64,000 nt of DNA, taken from positions 49,126 through 113,125 of the forward strand of contig NZ_DASVGN010000007.1 in the NCBI RefSeq assembly GCF_036379515.1. The letters run 5' to 3'. The notes under the pieces are model-generated. The model did not search any database, was not told the DNA's origin, and saw only the letters and a program-made list of their open reading frames with translations. The stretch comes from Castellaniella sp036379515. GTDB lineage: Bacteria; Pseudomonadota; Gammaproteobacteria; Burkholderiales; Burkholderiaceae_B. Made by a program: the position numbers and the translations under genes. Shown here piece by piece: positions 32,815-41,685 of this stretch (positions are counted from its first letter, which is position 1; every line of letters begins with the position of its first letter).

Positions 32815-33229
32815 AGCTGCCGGGCACGGGCCGGCCGTAGAACAAACCCTGCTGGCGTTCGATTACGGCCTGAAGAAGATCGGCGTGGCCATTGGCAACA
32901 CCTTGACCGCTCACGCCCGGCCCCTCTGTATCCTGCGGTCTGAGACCCGGGCAGCACGCTTTGATCAGGTGGCGGCGGTGCTCGCCCAATGGCAACCCGA
33001 TGCGGTGGTGGTGGGCCTGCCGCTCACCCTCGCGGGAGAAGAGCAACCCGCATCGCAGCAGAGTCGGCGGTTTGCGCATCAGATCGAGGGACGTTTTCAT
33101 GTCCCCGTGATTCTTGTCGACGAGCGGGGCTCCAGCGTCGAGGCTCAGGGCTTGCTGGCGTCCGGATCGGACGATGACGCCATGGCGGCCGCCATCATCC
33201 TGCAGCGCCATCTCGACAGTCTGCCCTAA
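32807..33229 (+). CDS. ruvX: Holliday junction resolvase-like / pre-16S rRNA nuclease RuvX (YqgF)
   Basis: The 140-residue RNase H-fold protein has LLAFDYGLKKIGVAIGN with the first catalytic Asp, VVVGLPLTLAGEEQP, a VDERGSSVEAQ strand and the terminal DDDAMAAAIILQRHLDS. The family trims 16S rRNA 5' ends. Translation is coupled to algH. In most Burkholderiales pyrR-pyrB-pyrC come next; here plsC follows after 119 bp. Confidence 0.93.
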   Translation: MPEAAGHGPAVEQTLLAFDYGLKKIGVAIGNTLTAHARPLCILRSETRAARFDQVAAVLAQWQPDAVVVGLPLTLAGEEQPASQQSRRFAHQIEGRFHVPVILVDERGSSVEAQGLLASGSDDDAMAAAIILQRHLDSLP

Positions 33230-33348
33230 GCCGTCGTACCCCCACCGGTTATCATGGCGCACCAATTGTGCTGTCCATTTTTGGTGTCTGCAAGCCTTTG
33301 CAGCCCAGGAGGTGTACGGCCTCACTTCATTCGTAGGCGGGGTATCCG

Positions 33349-34128
33349 GTGGCGCTCTTTCTGTTCGTGATTCGTGCGGTGGCCGTGATCGTCTGGATCG
33401 TGTTGGGGCTGGCCACCGAGCTGTTGGTGTTTCCGGCTTTACGGCGTTCTGCGCGGCGTTCGGTCGTGCGCGGCTGGTCGCGAGGGCTGATGGTCTTGTG
33501 CGGCGTGCACCTGCAAGTCATGGGGCAACCCGTGTTGCAGGGGCCGGTTCTGTGGGTGTCGAATCACGTGTCCTGGGTGGATATCTTTGCGTTCAATAGC
33601 GTGCGCACGACCTCTTTCGTGGCCAAGAGCGACATTCGGCGCTGGCCGGTGATCGGACTGCTGGTGGCCTGGGCCGGGACGTTATTCATCGATCGCGGGC
33701 ATCGGCAGGCGGTACGCCAGGCAAGCCAGCAGATGCAGGATTGTTTCACGCAGGGCGATGCGGTGGGGCTCTTTCCGGAGGGCACCACCACCGAGGGCCT
33801 GGATCTGCTGCCGTTCCATGCGGGACTCTTCGACGCGGCCGTTCAGGCGCAAGTCGCCGTGCAACCTGTGGCGCTGCGGTTCATGCGCGGGGCGCGGCGC
33901 GCGCCCGAGCTGGCCTTCGTGGGCGAGCAGACCTTGGTCGCCAACCTTTGGTGGCTGCTGGGAGCGACGCGGGTGAGGGTGGAGTGCGAGTTTTTACCGC
34001 TCATCCCGGTTTCGGCACAATCGCAGCGGGGCACCTTGGCGCATCAGGCGCGAGCTGCGATCCGGCAAAAGATTTTGCCCTCGGGAGAGGGCCCCGCTGT
34101 GACGCCTGGTCGGGGTACGGAGCAATAG
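33349..34128 (+). CDS. plsC: 1-acyl-sn-glycerol-3-phosphate acyltransferase family protein
   Basis: The 259-residue protein has an N-terminal membrane segment and the acyltransferase motifs NHVSWVD (His-x4-Asp) and FPEGTTTEG, with GTLFIDRGHR between them. It esterifies lysophosphatidate to phosphatidate or acylates a related lipid at the inner membrane. The GTG start is preceded by a GGCGGGG purine stretch. It is convergent with apaH, with 10 bp between the stops. Confidence 0.9.
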   Translation: MALFLFVIRAVAVIVWIVLGLATELLVFPALRRSARRSVVRGWSRGLMVLCGVHLQVMGQPVLQGPVLWVSNHVSWVDIFAFNSVRTTSFVAKSDIRRWPVIGLLVAWAGTLFIDRGHRQAVRQASQQMQDCFTQGDAVGLFPEGTTTEGLDLLPFHAGLFDAAVQAQVAVQPVALRFMRGARRAPELAFVGEQTLVANLWWLLGATRVRVECEFLPLIPVSAQSQRGTLAHQARAAIRQKILPSGEGPAVTPGRGTEQ

Positions 34129-34138
34129 AACCAACTGG

Positions 34139-34960
34139 CTACCGGCACTCCGTGCAGTTCTGCTGCACGATGTGGTGGTCGCGTAGGCGCAGGGCGGTCA
34201 GTTGCCGCCCCCAGACACAGCCCGTGTCCAGGCAGATGCTGTCCGCACGGATGTTCAGACCCAGCGCCGACCAGTGACCGAACACCACGGGTTCGCCTGG
34301 ATCGCGGCGTGCCGGCAGTTCGAACCAGGGCAGCAATCCTTCGGGTGCGTCCGCCAGCTCGCCCTTGTAGCGGAATTCCATGCGTCCGTCGGTGTGGCAG
34401 ACGCGCATGCGTGTCAGCGCATTGACGATCACGCGCATGCGGTCCGCGCCCCGCAGCGCATCGTTCCACTGGAGCGGTTCTTCTCCGTAGAGGTCGTCCA
34501 TCGCCTTGTGCCACTGGGGGCCCTGCAGCGCGGTCTCGATTTCTTGTGCCAGTGCCTCGGCTTGGTCCAAGGTCCAGGCTGGGAGGATGCCCGCGTGCAC
34601 CATGATGTGACCATGACCTCGGATCAGGAGCGGCCGGTGGCGCAGCCAGTCCAGCAGGGCAGTCACGTCGGGTGCCTGCAGGATGTCGCTCAGTGTGTCG
34701 GACTTGCCTTGCTTGCGCACTCCCGCCGCCACGGCCAGGAGATGCAGGTCGTGATTACCGAGAATGGCCCGGGCCCGCGAGCCCAGTCCCTGAATCAGGC
34801 GCAGGGCGCCGAGGGAATCCGGGCCGCGGTTGACCAGATCGCCGGCAAACCAGATTTCGTCGTCCGGGTTCGAAAGCTCCGGGCGTGCAAGCAGGGCCCG
34901 CAGCGCACCCGCGCAGCCCTGGACGTCGCCGATGACCCAGACGTCGCGTGCTGCCGTCAT
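34139..34960 (-). CDS. apaH: Diadenosine tetraphosphatase, symmetrical
   Basis: The 273-residue metallophosphatase has VIGDVQGC, FAGDLVNRGPDS, LGNHDLHLLAV and VFGHWSALG, the ApaH metal-binding motifs. It hydrolyses Ap4A to two ADP. It overlaps lptG by ATGA, so the two are co-translated, which places a nucleotide-alarmone hydrolase in an envelope operon. Confidence 0.95.
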   Translation of the reverse strand: MTAARDVWVIGDVQGCAGALRALLARPELSNPDDEIWFAGDLVNRGPDSLGALRLIQGLGSRARAILGNHDLHLLAVAAGVRKQGKSDTLSDILQAPDVTALLDWLRHRPLLIRGHGHIMVHAGILPAWTLDQAEALAQEIETALQGPQWHKAMDDLYGEEPLQWNDALRGADRMRVIVNALTRMRVCHTDGRMEFRYKGELADAPEGLLPWFELPARRDPGEPVVFGHWSALGLNIRADSICLDTGCVWGRQLTALRLRDHHIVQQNCTECR

Positions 34961-36132
34961 GAGTGGCTGCGCTCCAGGCGGCGTTGCCGCAGCCACAGCG
35001 ACACATGGTGACGATGCTCCATGGCCAGCAGGGCGGCCAGGGCCAGCGCCAGACCCGCCAGGCTGGGGACCAGCGCGGTAGCCCAAGGGGGCCAGTTACC
35101 GAGCATGCCCGCGTTGAGAGCCAGCTGGTTGAGCATGAAGAACCCCACCCCCAGGATGATTCCCAGGAACACCTTGGGGCCCACGCCACCGCGCCGCGTT
35201 TGCATGAAACCTATGGGTGCGGCAATGGTCATCATCACAAGCAGTGTGAACGGATAGGCGATCTTGCGCCACAGCGCGACTTCCTGACGGTCCGTCTGCA
35301 GATGGTTGGCCTGCAGATAGTGGATATAGTCGAGCAAGTCGGAAATCGACATGCGTTCTGGAGTCAGGATGCGAGCGATGAGTCGTTCAGGCGTCAGGCT
35401 GGTGTTGATGGTGCGCTTGTCCTGGTGCAGGACTTTTGCAATGGGTGCCGTGGGGGCGCTGGCATCGGAGAGCGCACTGGTGGATTCTGGTTCGATACGC
35501 GTTTCGGTCAGGTCGCTCAGATCCAGCTTGCCGTGCGTGAAGCGACCGGTCTTGGCTTGAGTGAAGCTGGCCAGGCTTTCGTTGTGGTTGAATTCGTACA
35601 GGGTGATGCCGCTGACACGGCCCTGGCCACTGAGCGACTGGATGTTGATGATGCGGTCACCGCCTCGGGCGTCTGTCTCTTTGAACCAGTAGCCGCTCTC
35701 GAGGCGCCCGCCATCGGTGCGGCCCAAAAGCGCCAGCCGCGATTCGCTGCCCTGGATTTCGGCCGCGGGTGTGATGTATTCCGACAGCACGAAGGCACCT
35801 GCCACCAGGGGGAGCGTAATCAGCCAAAGTGTCGCCAGCAGGCGCAACCCGCTTACGCCCGAGGCGCGCAGAATCGTGAGTTCGTGGCGTTGGGCGAGCC
35901 CGGCCAGTGCCAGGACGGCGCCGATCAGAAGGCCGATCGGCAGCAGCTCGTACAGGTTGCTGGGCAGCTCCAGCGTCTGCAGGTAGAACAGGTCAAGCAG
36001 CGTCAGGTGGGCCCCGACCCGGTCCAGCCCCTCGATGAGCGCAAAGAACATGAACAGCCCCACGAGCGCGATCAGAATGATGGCGGTCGAGCGATAGATT
36101 TCGCGGGCGATGTAGCGTCGGGCCGTGCGCAT
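34957..36132 (-). CDS. lptG: LPS export ABC transporter permease LptG
   Basis: The protein of about 391 residues has three N-terminal and three C-terminal membrane segments around a periplasmic beta-jellyroll. It has ELLPIGLLIGAVLALAGLAQ and a coupling helix with HELTILRASGVSGLRLL. It works with LptF and LptB to push LPS to the periplasmic bridge. The usual partner lptF is not adjacent. I use the ATG at 36132; 36159 is an in-frame alternative and neither has a clear ribosome site. Confidence 0.9.
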   Translation of the reverse strand: MRTARRYIAREIYRSTAIILIALVGLFMFFALIEGLDRVGAHLTLLDLFYLQTLELPSNLYELLPIGLLIGAVLALAGLAQRHELTILRASGVSGLRLLATLWLITLPLVAGAFVLSEYITPAAEIQGSESRLALLGRTDGGRLESGYWFKETDARGGDRIINIQSLSGQGRVSGITLYEFNHNESLASFTQAKTGRFTHGKLDLSDLTETRIEPESTSALSDASAPTAPIAKVLHQDKRTINTSLTPERLIARILTPERMSISDLLDYIHYLQANHLQTDRQEVALWRKIAYPFTLLVMMTIAAPIGFMQTRRGGVGPKVFLGIILGVGFFMLNQLALNAGMLGNWPPWATALVPSLAGLALALAALLAMEHRHHVSLWLRQRRLERSHS

Positions 36133-36195
36133 GGAAGAAGAGGCAATGAAAGCCCCCATAGTAACGCGATCGCCCCTGCTCTCTTGATCGTAGCG

Positions 36196-36906
36196 CTAGG
36201 GAATCTCTACCAGACGCATCCGGGCCTGGATGACAGCCGCGTGGCTGCGCAACCACGACGTCTGGCCGTGGCGATCGTAGTAATCGGGATTGGGCAACAT
36301 GGAGGCCAGCGCGGCCGCCTGGGCGCTGGAGAGCCGTGCGGCGCTGGTATGAAACCAGTGCTGGGCCGCCGCCTGGGCACCGAATGTCGCGGTTCCCCAT
36401 TGAGCGACGTTCAGGTAGAGCTCCAGAATGCGTCGCTTGCTCATGACAGCCTCGATCATGTAGGTGAGGACCAGCTCTTGTCCTTTGCGCAGGTAATTGC
36501 GTGAATTCGACAGGAACAGGTTCTTCGCCAGCTGCTGCGTGATGGTGGAGCCTCCGCGCCGACGCGATCGCCCCAGCGCCGCTTCGCGCGCGTTGTAGCT
36601 CCAGGCCTTTTGAATGGCGTCCCATTCCACCCCGTCGTGCTCCATGAACCCGGAGTCTTCCGATGCCACGACTGCGCGCTTGAGTGCCGGTGAAATCTGG
36701 TTATAGGGTACCCATTGATGGTTCAGCCGGGCCTTGGGATTGGTCTGGCGCAAGACGTCCAGTGTTTCTTGCATCACGGCAGACTGGCTCGGGTTGCGGT
36801 AGTTGAACCACACGACACGGCCAAACAGGCTGACTTCATAGAGCACCCCGGCACAGATGATCCAGAGCAGCAGCCGGGTCAGCGAGCGGCGAAACCGGGG
36901 CCTCAT
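36196..36906 (-). CDS. mtgA: Monofunctional peptidoglycan glycosyltransferase
   Basis: The 236-residue GT51 protein has an N-terminal membrane anchor (LLLWIICAGVLYEVSLFGRV), the catalytic Glu region VASEDSGFMEHDGVEWDA and GGSTITQQLAKNLFLSNSR. It polymerises glycan strands without a transpeptidase domain. Its start overlaps the TonB-like stop by ATGA. Confidence 0.96.
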   Translation of the reverse strand: MRPRFRRSLTRLLLWIICAGVLYEVSLFGRVVWFNYRNPSQSAVMQETLDVLRQTNPKARLNHQWVPYNQISPALKRAVVASEDSGFMEHDGVEWDAIQKAWSYNAREAALGRSRRRGGSTITQQLAKNLFLSNSRNYLRKGQELVLTYMIEAVMSKRRILELYLNVAQWGTATFGAQAAAQHWFHTSAARLSSAQAAALASMLPNPDYYDRHGQTSWLRSHAAVIQARMRLVEIP

Positions 36907-37784
36907 GGCGACCCGGTTTCCAGCCCGCCGTGGGTGAAATGCCAGGTTCGGGTGATGGCGAGAATGTCGGTTTTCTTGGCGAGCTCGGCCGGAAAGGGAT
37001 CAAAGGGTGCAGCGAGTTCCACGATGCGTCGCGCCGCGCTGTTGAGCACTGCGTGGCTGGAGGGCTGGTCGAAGGCGATATGGTCCAGTTGGCCGTTGCT
37101 CCGGATATAGACGGTGAGCTGCAGATCACCGTAGATCTTGCCCCGAGCTTCGGGAGGGTAGTGCTCGGTGCCGATGAGTTCGATGCGCCGGCGCCATGCT
37201 TCGACGTACTGAGCGTAGCCCACGGCCTGGGTGGCGGGCCCTACGAAGGTCTGGCGCGGTTCGGCGTTGTAGTGCTCGATCTGCTCCTTGATCGCTGCGA
37301 TGCGCGCGTTCAGGATCAGGCTTTCTTGCTCGCGGTCGTCGTTGCCGGGATCGCTGCTTTGCCCCAGCAGCTCGCGATTGGGTCGCGAAGCGGCGACTTT
37401 TTCGTGGGCTTCGAGCTGAGTGAGCAGTCGCTTCTGTTCGGCTTCGAGCTCGGCTTGACGCCGGTGCAGCGCCTCGAGCACTTGTTCGTCCGCGGTACTG
37501 TCGACTGTGCGCGGCAGGGGTGATGCGGCGAGGCCCGTGGCCGCGTTGCCTCCGCCGTTGAGCGATTGCTGCGCCAGCGCCTGGGGTCTGAGCGGCGGAG
37601 TGTCGCTGCGGCTGTTGACCAGAGTGACTTCCAGCGAAGTCGGGCTTGGGCGAGGCGGCGTCAGGAGGCCGCTGTGCCACAGCAGGAGCGCACCGTGCGC
37701 TGCCAGCGACAGCAGCAGGGCCGTCGCCATGCGGCTGCGGCCTTCGTGCGGAGCTTGCAGCAGTTGGAGTGACAGAGTATCCAT
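36903..37784 (-). CDS. TonB-like energy-transducer C-terminal domain protein
   Basis: The 293-residue protein has one N-terminal membrane segment (about 19-37), a coiled-coil-forming middle (LEALHRRQAELEAEQKRLLT), and a TonB-type C-terminal domain with YVEAWRRRIELIGTEHYPPE and GDLQLTVYIRSNGQL. It lacks the long Pro-Lys spacer of a classical TonB and no exbB or exbD is near. Sitting among mpl, mtgA and lptG, a structural envelope role is as likely as iron uptake. Confidence 0.82.
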   Translation of the reverse strand: MDTLSLQLLQAPHEGRSRMATALLLSLAAHGALLLWHSGLLTPPRPSPTSLEVTLVNSRSDTPPLRPQALAQQSLNGGGNAATGLAASPLPRTVDSTADEQVLEALHRRQAELEAEQKRLLTQLEAHEKVAASRPNRELLGQSSDPGNDDREQESLILNARIAAIKEQIEHYNAEPRQTFVGPATQAVGYAQYVEAWRRRIELIGTEHYPPEARGKIYGDLQLTVYIRSNGQLDHIAFDQPSSHAVLNSAARRIVELAAPFDPFPAELAKKTDILAITRTWHFTHGGLETGSP

Positions 37785-37802
37785 GGCGGGGTCCGCCCGG
37801 TG

Positions 37803-39683
37803 TCAGGCCGCCTCATGCAGACGGCAGTCGATGTCCAGGTCCAGTTCATCGTACCCCAGAATGTCCAGCACGACGGCGTCACCGCGTTCCATGGCCGGCA
37901 TCCCATTGATCCGCGTGACGAAGGGCGCGCAGGACAGCCTCACCAGATTGTCGCGCAGCACGTACGCCCCCACTTCTTTGATGCGCTGCTGTTGCAGCCA
38001 GCGGATGCACCAGTAGCGCTCCATCGACGACTGGAAATCGCCCCAGAGCGTGTACTGCGAATCGAAGGCCCCGATGATGGCGTACAGGTCGGCGTCCTTG
38101 GGTTTGAACGGAGCCACCAGGCGCGCCGAGACACCATGCTCGGCGGCGGCCATGATCTGGCCCTGGTTGATCAGGTCCACATAGCGGCGCAACGGTGAGG
38201 TGGCCCATGCGTACTGCTGCACTGCAATGGACTCGTGCGGCAGCGGCTGGGTGGACATGCGGGTACGTCCCATCTGCTGCGAGCGGAAGATGCCAGGCAC
38301 TCCGTGCTGCGCTAGCAGGGCCGCCCATTGGCTATTGGCCAGGATCATGTATTCGGCCACCAGTCGCTCCAGTGGCGCGTTGCGCTGGCGCGGGATGAGT
38401 TGCACGATGGAATTCGGGTCGTCTGGCGGACCTTCGATCTCGAAGCTGTATTCGACCCGGTCGTTGTTTTCGGGTCTGCCCCGCACGTGGTCGCGCACGG
38501 CCGTGCGCTTGAGCGCAAAGTGCCATAACGGACGCAGCCAGTGGGCGTAAGGGACGGTCGCGGACGGATCGGTCAGTGCGGCTTCCGTGATCTCGTTGTT
38601 GAGCACGTCGTGGCGCAGGTTGCCGGTTACCCTGATGCGCTCGAGCCTGGTTTCGGTCTGCAGAATTTCGCCGTCTTCCATGCGGCCGGTGACATAGAGC
38701 GACAGCGCCGGGCGCCACTGACCCTCGTCCAGCGAAAACGCGGCAATCAGTTCACGGGGCAGCATGGGGATTTTCTCGCCCGGCATGTACACGGTCGACA
38801 TGCGGGTACGCGCCATGTCGTCGAACTCGCTGCCGCGCGGGATGGCCAGCGACGGCACGGCAATGTGGATGCCGACACGGATCGTGCCGTCGTCGGGCAA
38901 TGTCACTGACAAGGCGTCGTCGATTTCGATGGTGCTGGAATCGTCGACCGAATAGACCTCAATGTCGTTTTGCGGCAGGTCGGCTCCCCAGGGCTGGGTC
39001 GCCACTGGTGGCCACTCGGTGCCCTTGGGAAAATGGGTGGACAGGAACCGCTCGCGCCGCATGGCCAGCGGGTTGGGCCAGACGCCCAGCGTCAGGAGCA
39101 GTTTGTCGGCCGACACGTTCAACTGCTGCAAGGCAGCGTCGAAGGCCTTCCATTCCTGGGTGTTTTTATCCGGGTGATCGAGAAACGAGCGCGCCACGGG
39201 CTGCAGCGCTTCCGGCAATTTTCCGGCGACCAGGTCGTCAGTCCACTGTTGCTGCAGTTCGGCCTGGCGGCGCTTCTTTTCGATGGCGGCCAGCGCGGCT
39301 TGCAGGATGTCAGGCGGTGCAGGGCGGTACGTGCCGCGTCCGCGGCGATGAAAATAGGCGGGCGCTGCCGACAGCGCCATCAGCAGCGCTGTTTTTTCCA
39401 GCGCGCCGGGGGCGTGACCAAAATAGTCTTCGGCCAGCGATGCCACCTCGAACTCCTGCTGTGGCGCGCATTCCCATAGAAACGGGATATCCAGCGTGGC
39501 CGCGAGCGCTTCGGCTTGCGACAGCAGCACATCAGGGGCCGGCTGCTCAAAGGTGAAGAGCACCGTGTTGCGCTTGATCTTGCTGCGCTTGCCGCTGGCC
39601 GACTCGACCTGCAGTGAGGTCTCTGCCTCGGAAAACAGGGTCTCGGCCTTCAGTTTGCCAGTGTCTTCGTAGAGAACGTACAT
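37803..39683 (-). CDS. RNase II family 3'-5' exoribonuclease (VacB/RNB domain)
   Basis: The 626-residue protein has an RNB catalytic domain with VYSVDDSSTIEIDDALSV (metal-binding aspartates), PMLPRELIAAFSLDEGQWRP, and RMSTQPLPHESIAVQQYAWA. It degrades RNA from the 3' end. The N-terminal part (SLQVESASGKRSKIKRNTVL) is not the usual double cold-shock arrangement of RNase R; this version is the one common in betaproteobacteria. The ATG at 39683 is supported by the family N-terminus MYVLYEDTGK. Confidence 0.92.
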   Translation of the reverse strand: MYVLYEDTGKLKAETLFSEAETSLQVESASGKRSKIKRNTVLFTFEQPAPDVLLSQAEALAATLDIPFLWECAPQQEFEVASLAEDYFGHAPGALEKTALLMALSAAPAYFHRRGRGTYRPAPPDILQAALAAIEKKRRQAELQQQWTDDLVAGKLPEALQPVARSFLDHPDKNTQEWKAFDAALQQLNVSADKLLLTLGVWPNPLAMRRERFLSTHFPKGTEWPPVATQPWGADLPQNDIEVYSVDDSSTIEIDDALSVTLPDDGTIRVGIHIAVPSLAIPRGSEFDDMARTRMSTVYMPGEKIPMLPRELIAAFSLDEGQWRPALSLYVTGRMEDGEILQTETRLERIRVTGNLRHDVLNNEITEAALTDPSATVPYAHWLRPLWHFALKRTAVRDHVRGRPENNDRVEYSFEIEGPPDDPNSIVQLIPRQRNAPLERLVAEYMILANSQWAALLAQHGVPGIFRSQQMGRTRMSTQPLPHESIAVQQYAWATSPLRRYVDLINQGQIMAAAEHGVSARLVAPFKPKDADLYAIIGAFDSQYTLWGDFQSSMERYWCIRWLQQQRIKEVGAYVLRDNLVRLSCAPFVTRINGMPAMERGDAVVLDILGYDELDLDIDCRLHEAA

Positions 39684-39699
39684 GATGGATGTGAAAAAC

Positions 39700-41082
39700 T
39701 CAGTGGGTCTGGCGATGGGCGAGACCATCGAGCAGTGTTTGGTGAATGCCGCCGAAGCTGCCGTTGCTCATGACCAGGATGTGGTCACCCGGGCGTGCAA
39801 CGCGGCAGACAGCTTGCGCCAGCGCCTGCAGGTCCGACCCGGACCAGAGCCGTTCGCCCAGCGGGGCCAGCACCTTGGCCGGGTCCCAGCCCAGCGCCTG
39901 TTTGCCGTGGGTGGCTCCGTAGCAGAAGGTCAGGTCGGCGTCGGCAAGCGCGGCCGGCAGCTGCGCTGCCATGGTGCCCAGTTTCATGGTGTTGGAGCGG
40001 GGTTCGATGACGGCCAGGATGCGTGCAGCGTGCCCTACGCGTCGGCGCAGGCCGTCGAGGGTGGTGGCAATGGCGGTGGGGTGGTGTGCAAAGTCGTCGT
40101 AGACGGCCACGCCGTTGACGGTGCCCCGCAGTTCCAGTCGTCGGCGTACGCCTTGAAAGGCATTCAGGGCACTGATGCTGTCTTGCACCGAGATGCCCGC
40201 ATGGCGGGCTGCAGCGATGGCCGCCAGGGCATTGGACTGGTTGTGCGTGCCAGCCATTGCCCAGTCCAGCGTCCCCTCCCGCTGTCCGTCAAAGACGATG
40301 TCACAGCGTTGACCGTCGTCCGTCAGCGGGCGAGCCTGCCAGTGGCCTCCGGGACCGAAAGTCTCGATCGGGCTCCAGCAGCCCTGGGCGATCACGCGGT
40401 CCAGAGCAGCGCTCGTCGCCGGACGGATGATGCAGCCCGAGGCCGGGATGGTGCGCACCAGGTGATGAAATTGCGTTTCGATGGCCGCCAGGCTCGGGAA
40501 AATGTCTGCGTGGTCGAATTCGAGGTTGTTCAGAATTGCTGTGCGTGGGTGGTAGTGCACGAACTTCGAACGCTTGTCGAAAAAGGCCGTGTCGTATTCG
40601 TCGGCCTCGATCACGAAGTGGGTGTGGCCGGGTTGAAAGCGCGCCGAAACCTGCAGGTCGGGGGCTACGCCACCGATCAGAAAATTGGCGGGGTGACCCG
40701 CATGGTCGAAGATCCAGGCCAGCATGGAGCTGGTGGTGGTCTTGCCGTGCGTTCCTGCCACGGCCAGCACATGCTGGCCGCGCAGCACGTGGTCGGCCAG
40801 CCACTGCGGGCCCGAGGTGTAGGGCAGGTTGCGATCCAGAATGGCTTCCATGAGCGGGTTTCCCCGGCTCACCACGTTGCCTACGATGTAGAGGTCGGCG
40901 CCCAGCGCGAGCTGGCTCGCGTCGAAGCCCTCGGTGAGCTCGATGCCCTGCTCTTGCAGCTGCGTGCTCATGGGCGGGTAGACGCCGGCGTCGCAGCCGG
41001 TGACTGTGTGGCCGGCCGAGCGCGCGATGAGCGCGAGGCCGCCCATGAACGTGCCGCAGATTCCCAGTATGTGTACGTGCAT
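39700..41082 (-). CDS. mpl: UDP-N-acetylmuramate:L-alanyl-gamma-D-glutamyl-meso-DAP ligase
   Basis: The 460-residue Mur ligase family member has HILGICGTFMGGLALIARS, ATP-binding AGTHGKTTTSSMLAW, HFVIEADEYDTAFFDKRSKF and NNLEFDHADIF, features specific to Mpl. It re-uses the recycled murein tripeptide. anmK, another muropeptide-recycling gene, is elsewhere in this window. It heads the leftward run mpl-RNase-TonB-mtgA-lptG-apaH and is divergent from the TlpA-like gene. Confidence 0.96.
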   Translation of the reverse strand: MHVHILGICGTFMGGLALIARSAGHTVTGCDAGVYPPMSTQLQEQGIELTEGFDASQLALGADLYIVGNVVSRGNPLMEAILDRNLPYTSGPQWLADHVLRGQHVLAVAGTHGKTTTSSMLAWIFDHAGHPANFLIGGVAPDLQVSARFQPGHTHFVIEADEYDTAFFDKRSKFVHYHPRTAILNNLEFDHADIFPSLAAIETQFHHLVRTIPASGCIIRPATSAALDRVIAQGCWSPIETFGPGGHWQARPLTDDGQRCDIVFDGQREGTLDWAMAGTHNQSNALAAIAAARHAGISVQDSISALNAFQGVRRRLELRGTVNGVAVYDDFAHHPTAIATTLDGLRRRVGHAARILAVIEPRSNTMKLGTMAAQLPAALADADLTFCYGATHGKQALGWDPAKVLAPLGERLWSGSDLQALAQAVCRVARPGDHILVMSNGSFGGIHQTLLDGLAHRQTH

Positions 41083-41190
41083 CGATTCCTCCGGGGGGTA
41101 TTGTAGAGGCTCGCACGGGGAGAGTTTGACGCCGTCTGCGCACGCGGGTAGTCTGCCATGCGGAATGAACGCTCGTGGAGCGGAGGCAGT

Positions 41191-41685
41191 ATGGACAGGC
41201 GGGACTTTCTTCGATGCGGCAGTCTGGCGGCGCTGATGCTGGCCGGATCAGCAGCACAGGCGTTTTCCCTGCCGCCTGATCCGGTCTTTGGTCGTTCTTT
41301 CGAAGACCTGCAAGGGCGGCAAATGTCGATGGCCGGGTATGTCGGGCGCCCGGTGGTGCTCAATTTCTGGGCCAGTTGGTGTGCTCCTTGCGTGCGCGAA
41401 ATGCCCATGCTCGAAGCACTGCATCACAGTCATCCCCAGCTTGTCATCGTGGGCGTGGCGATCGATACGCGTTCCAACGTGCAACGGTTTCTGCAGAAAG
41501 TGACCGTTTCGTATCCTTTGGTACTGGGTGGCACCGACGGGATCTCCCTCATGCGCACCCTCGGCAACAAAGGGGGTGGCCTGCCTTTTACGGTCTTCTT
41601 CAATTCAGGGGGCCGCGCTTCCAGCATGGTGTTGGGCGAGCTGACGCCGGCGACCCTGGATGCGCGCTTGTCGAAGATACTTTAG
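41191..41685 (+). CDS. TlpA-like periplasmic thiol-disulfide protein
   Basis: The 164-residue protein has a twin-arginine-like signal (DRRDFLRCGSLAALMLAGSA) and a thioredoxin fold with NFWASWCAPCVREMPML (redox WCAPC), a conserved mid-domain DTRSNVQRFL, and the cis-Pro strand GGGLPFTVFF. It is probably a reductant in the periplasm for cytochrome or enzyme maturation. GGAGG upstream supports the ATG at 41191. In relatives this gene precedes aroQ-accB. Confidence 0.9.
   Translation: MDRRDFLRCGSLAALMLAGSAAQAFSLPPDPVFGRSFEDLQGRQMSMAGYVGRPVVLNFWASWCAPCVREMPMLEALHHSHPQLVIVGVAIDTRSNVQRFLQKVTVSYPLVLGGTDGISLMRTLGNKGGGLPFTVFFNSGGRASSMVLGELTPATLDARLSKIL

Noticed and set aside
39682..41106. 474-codon plus-strand frame across mpl
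   Set aside because: Antisense shadow of a gene with complete Mpl motifs on the minus strand.
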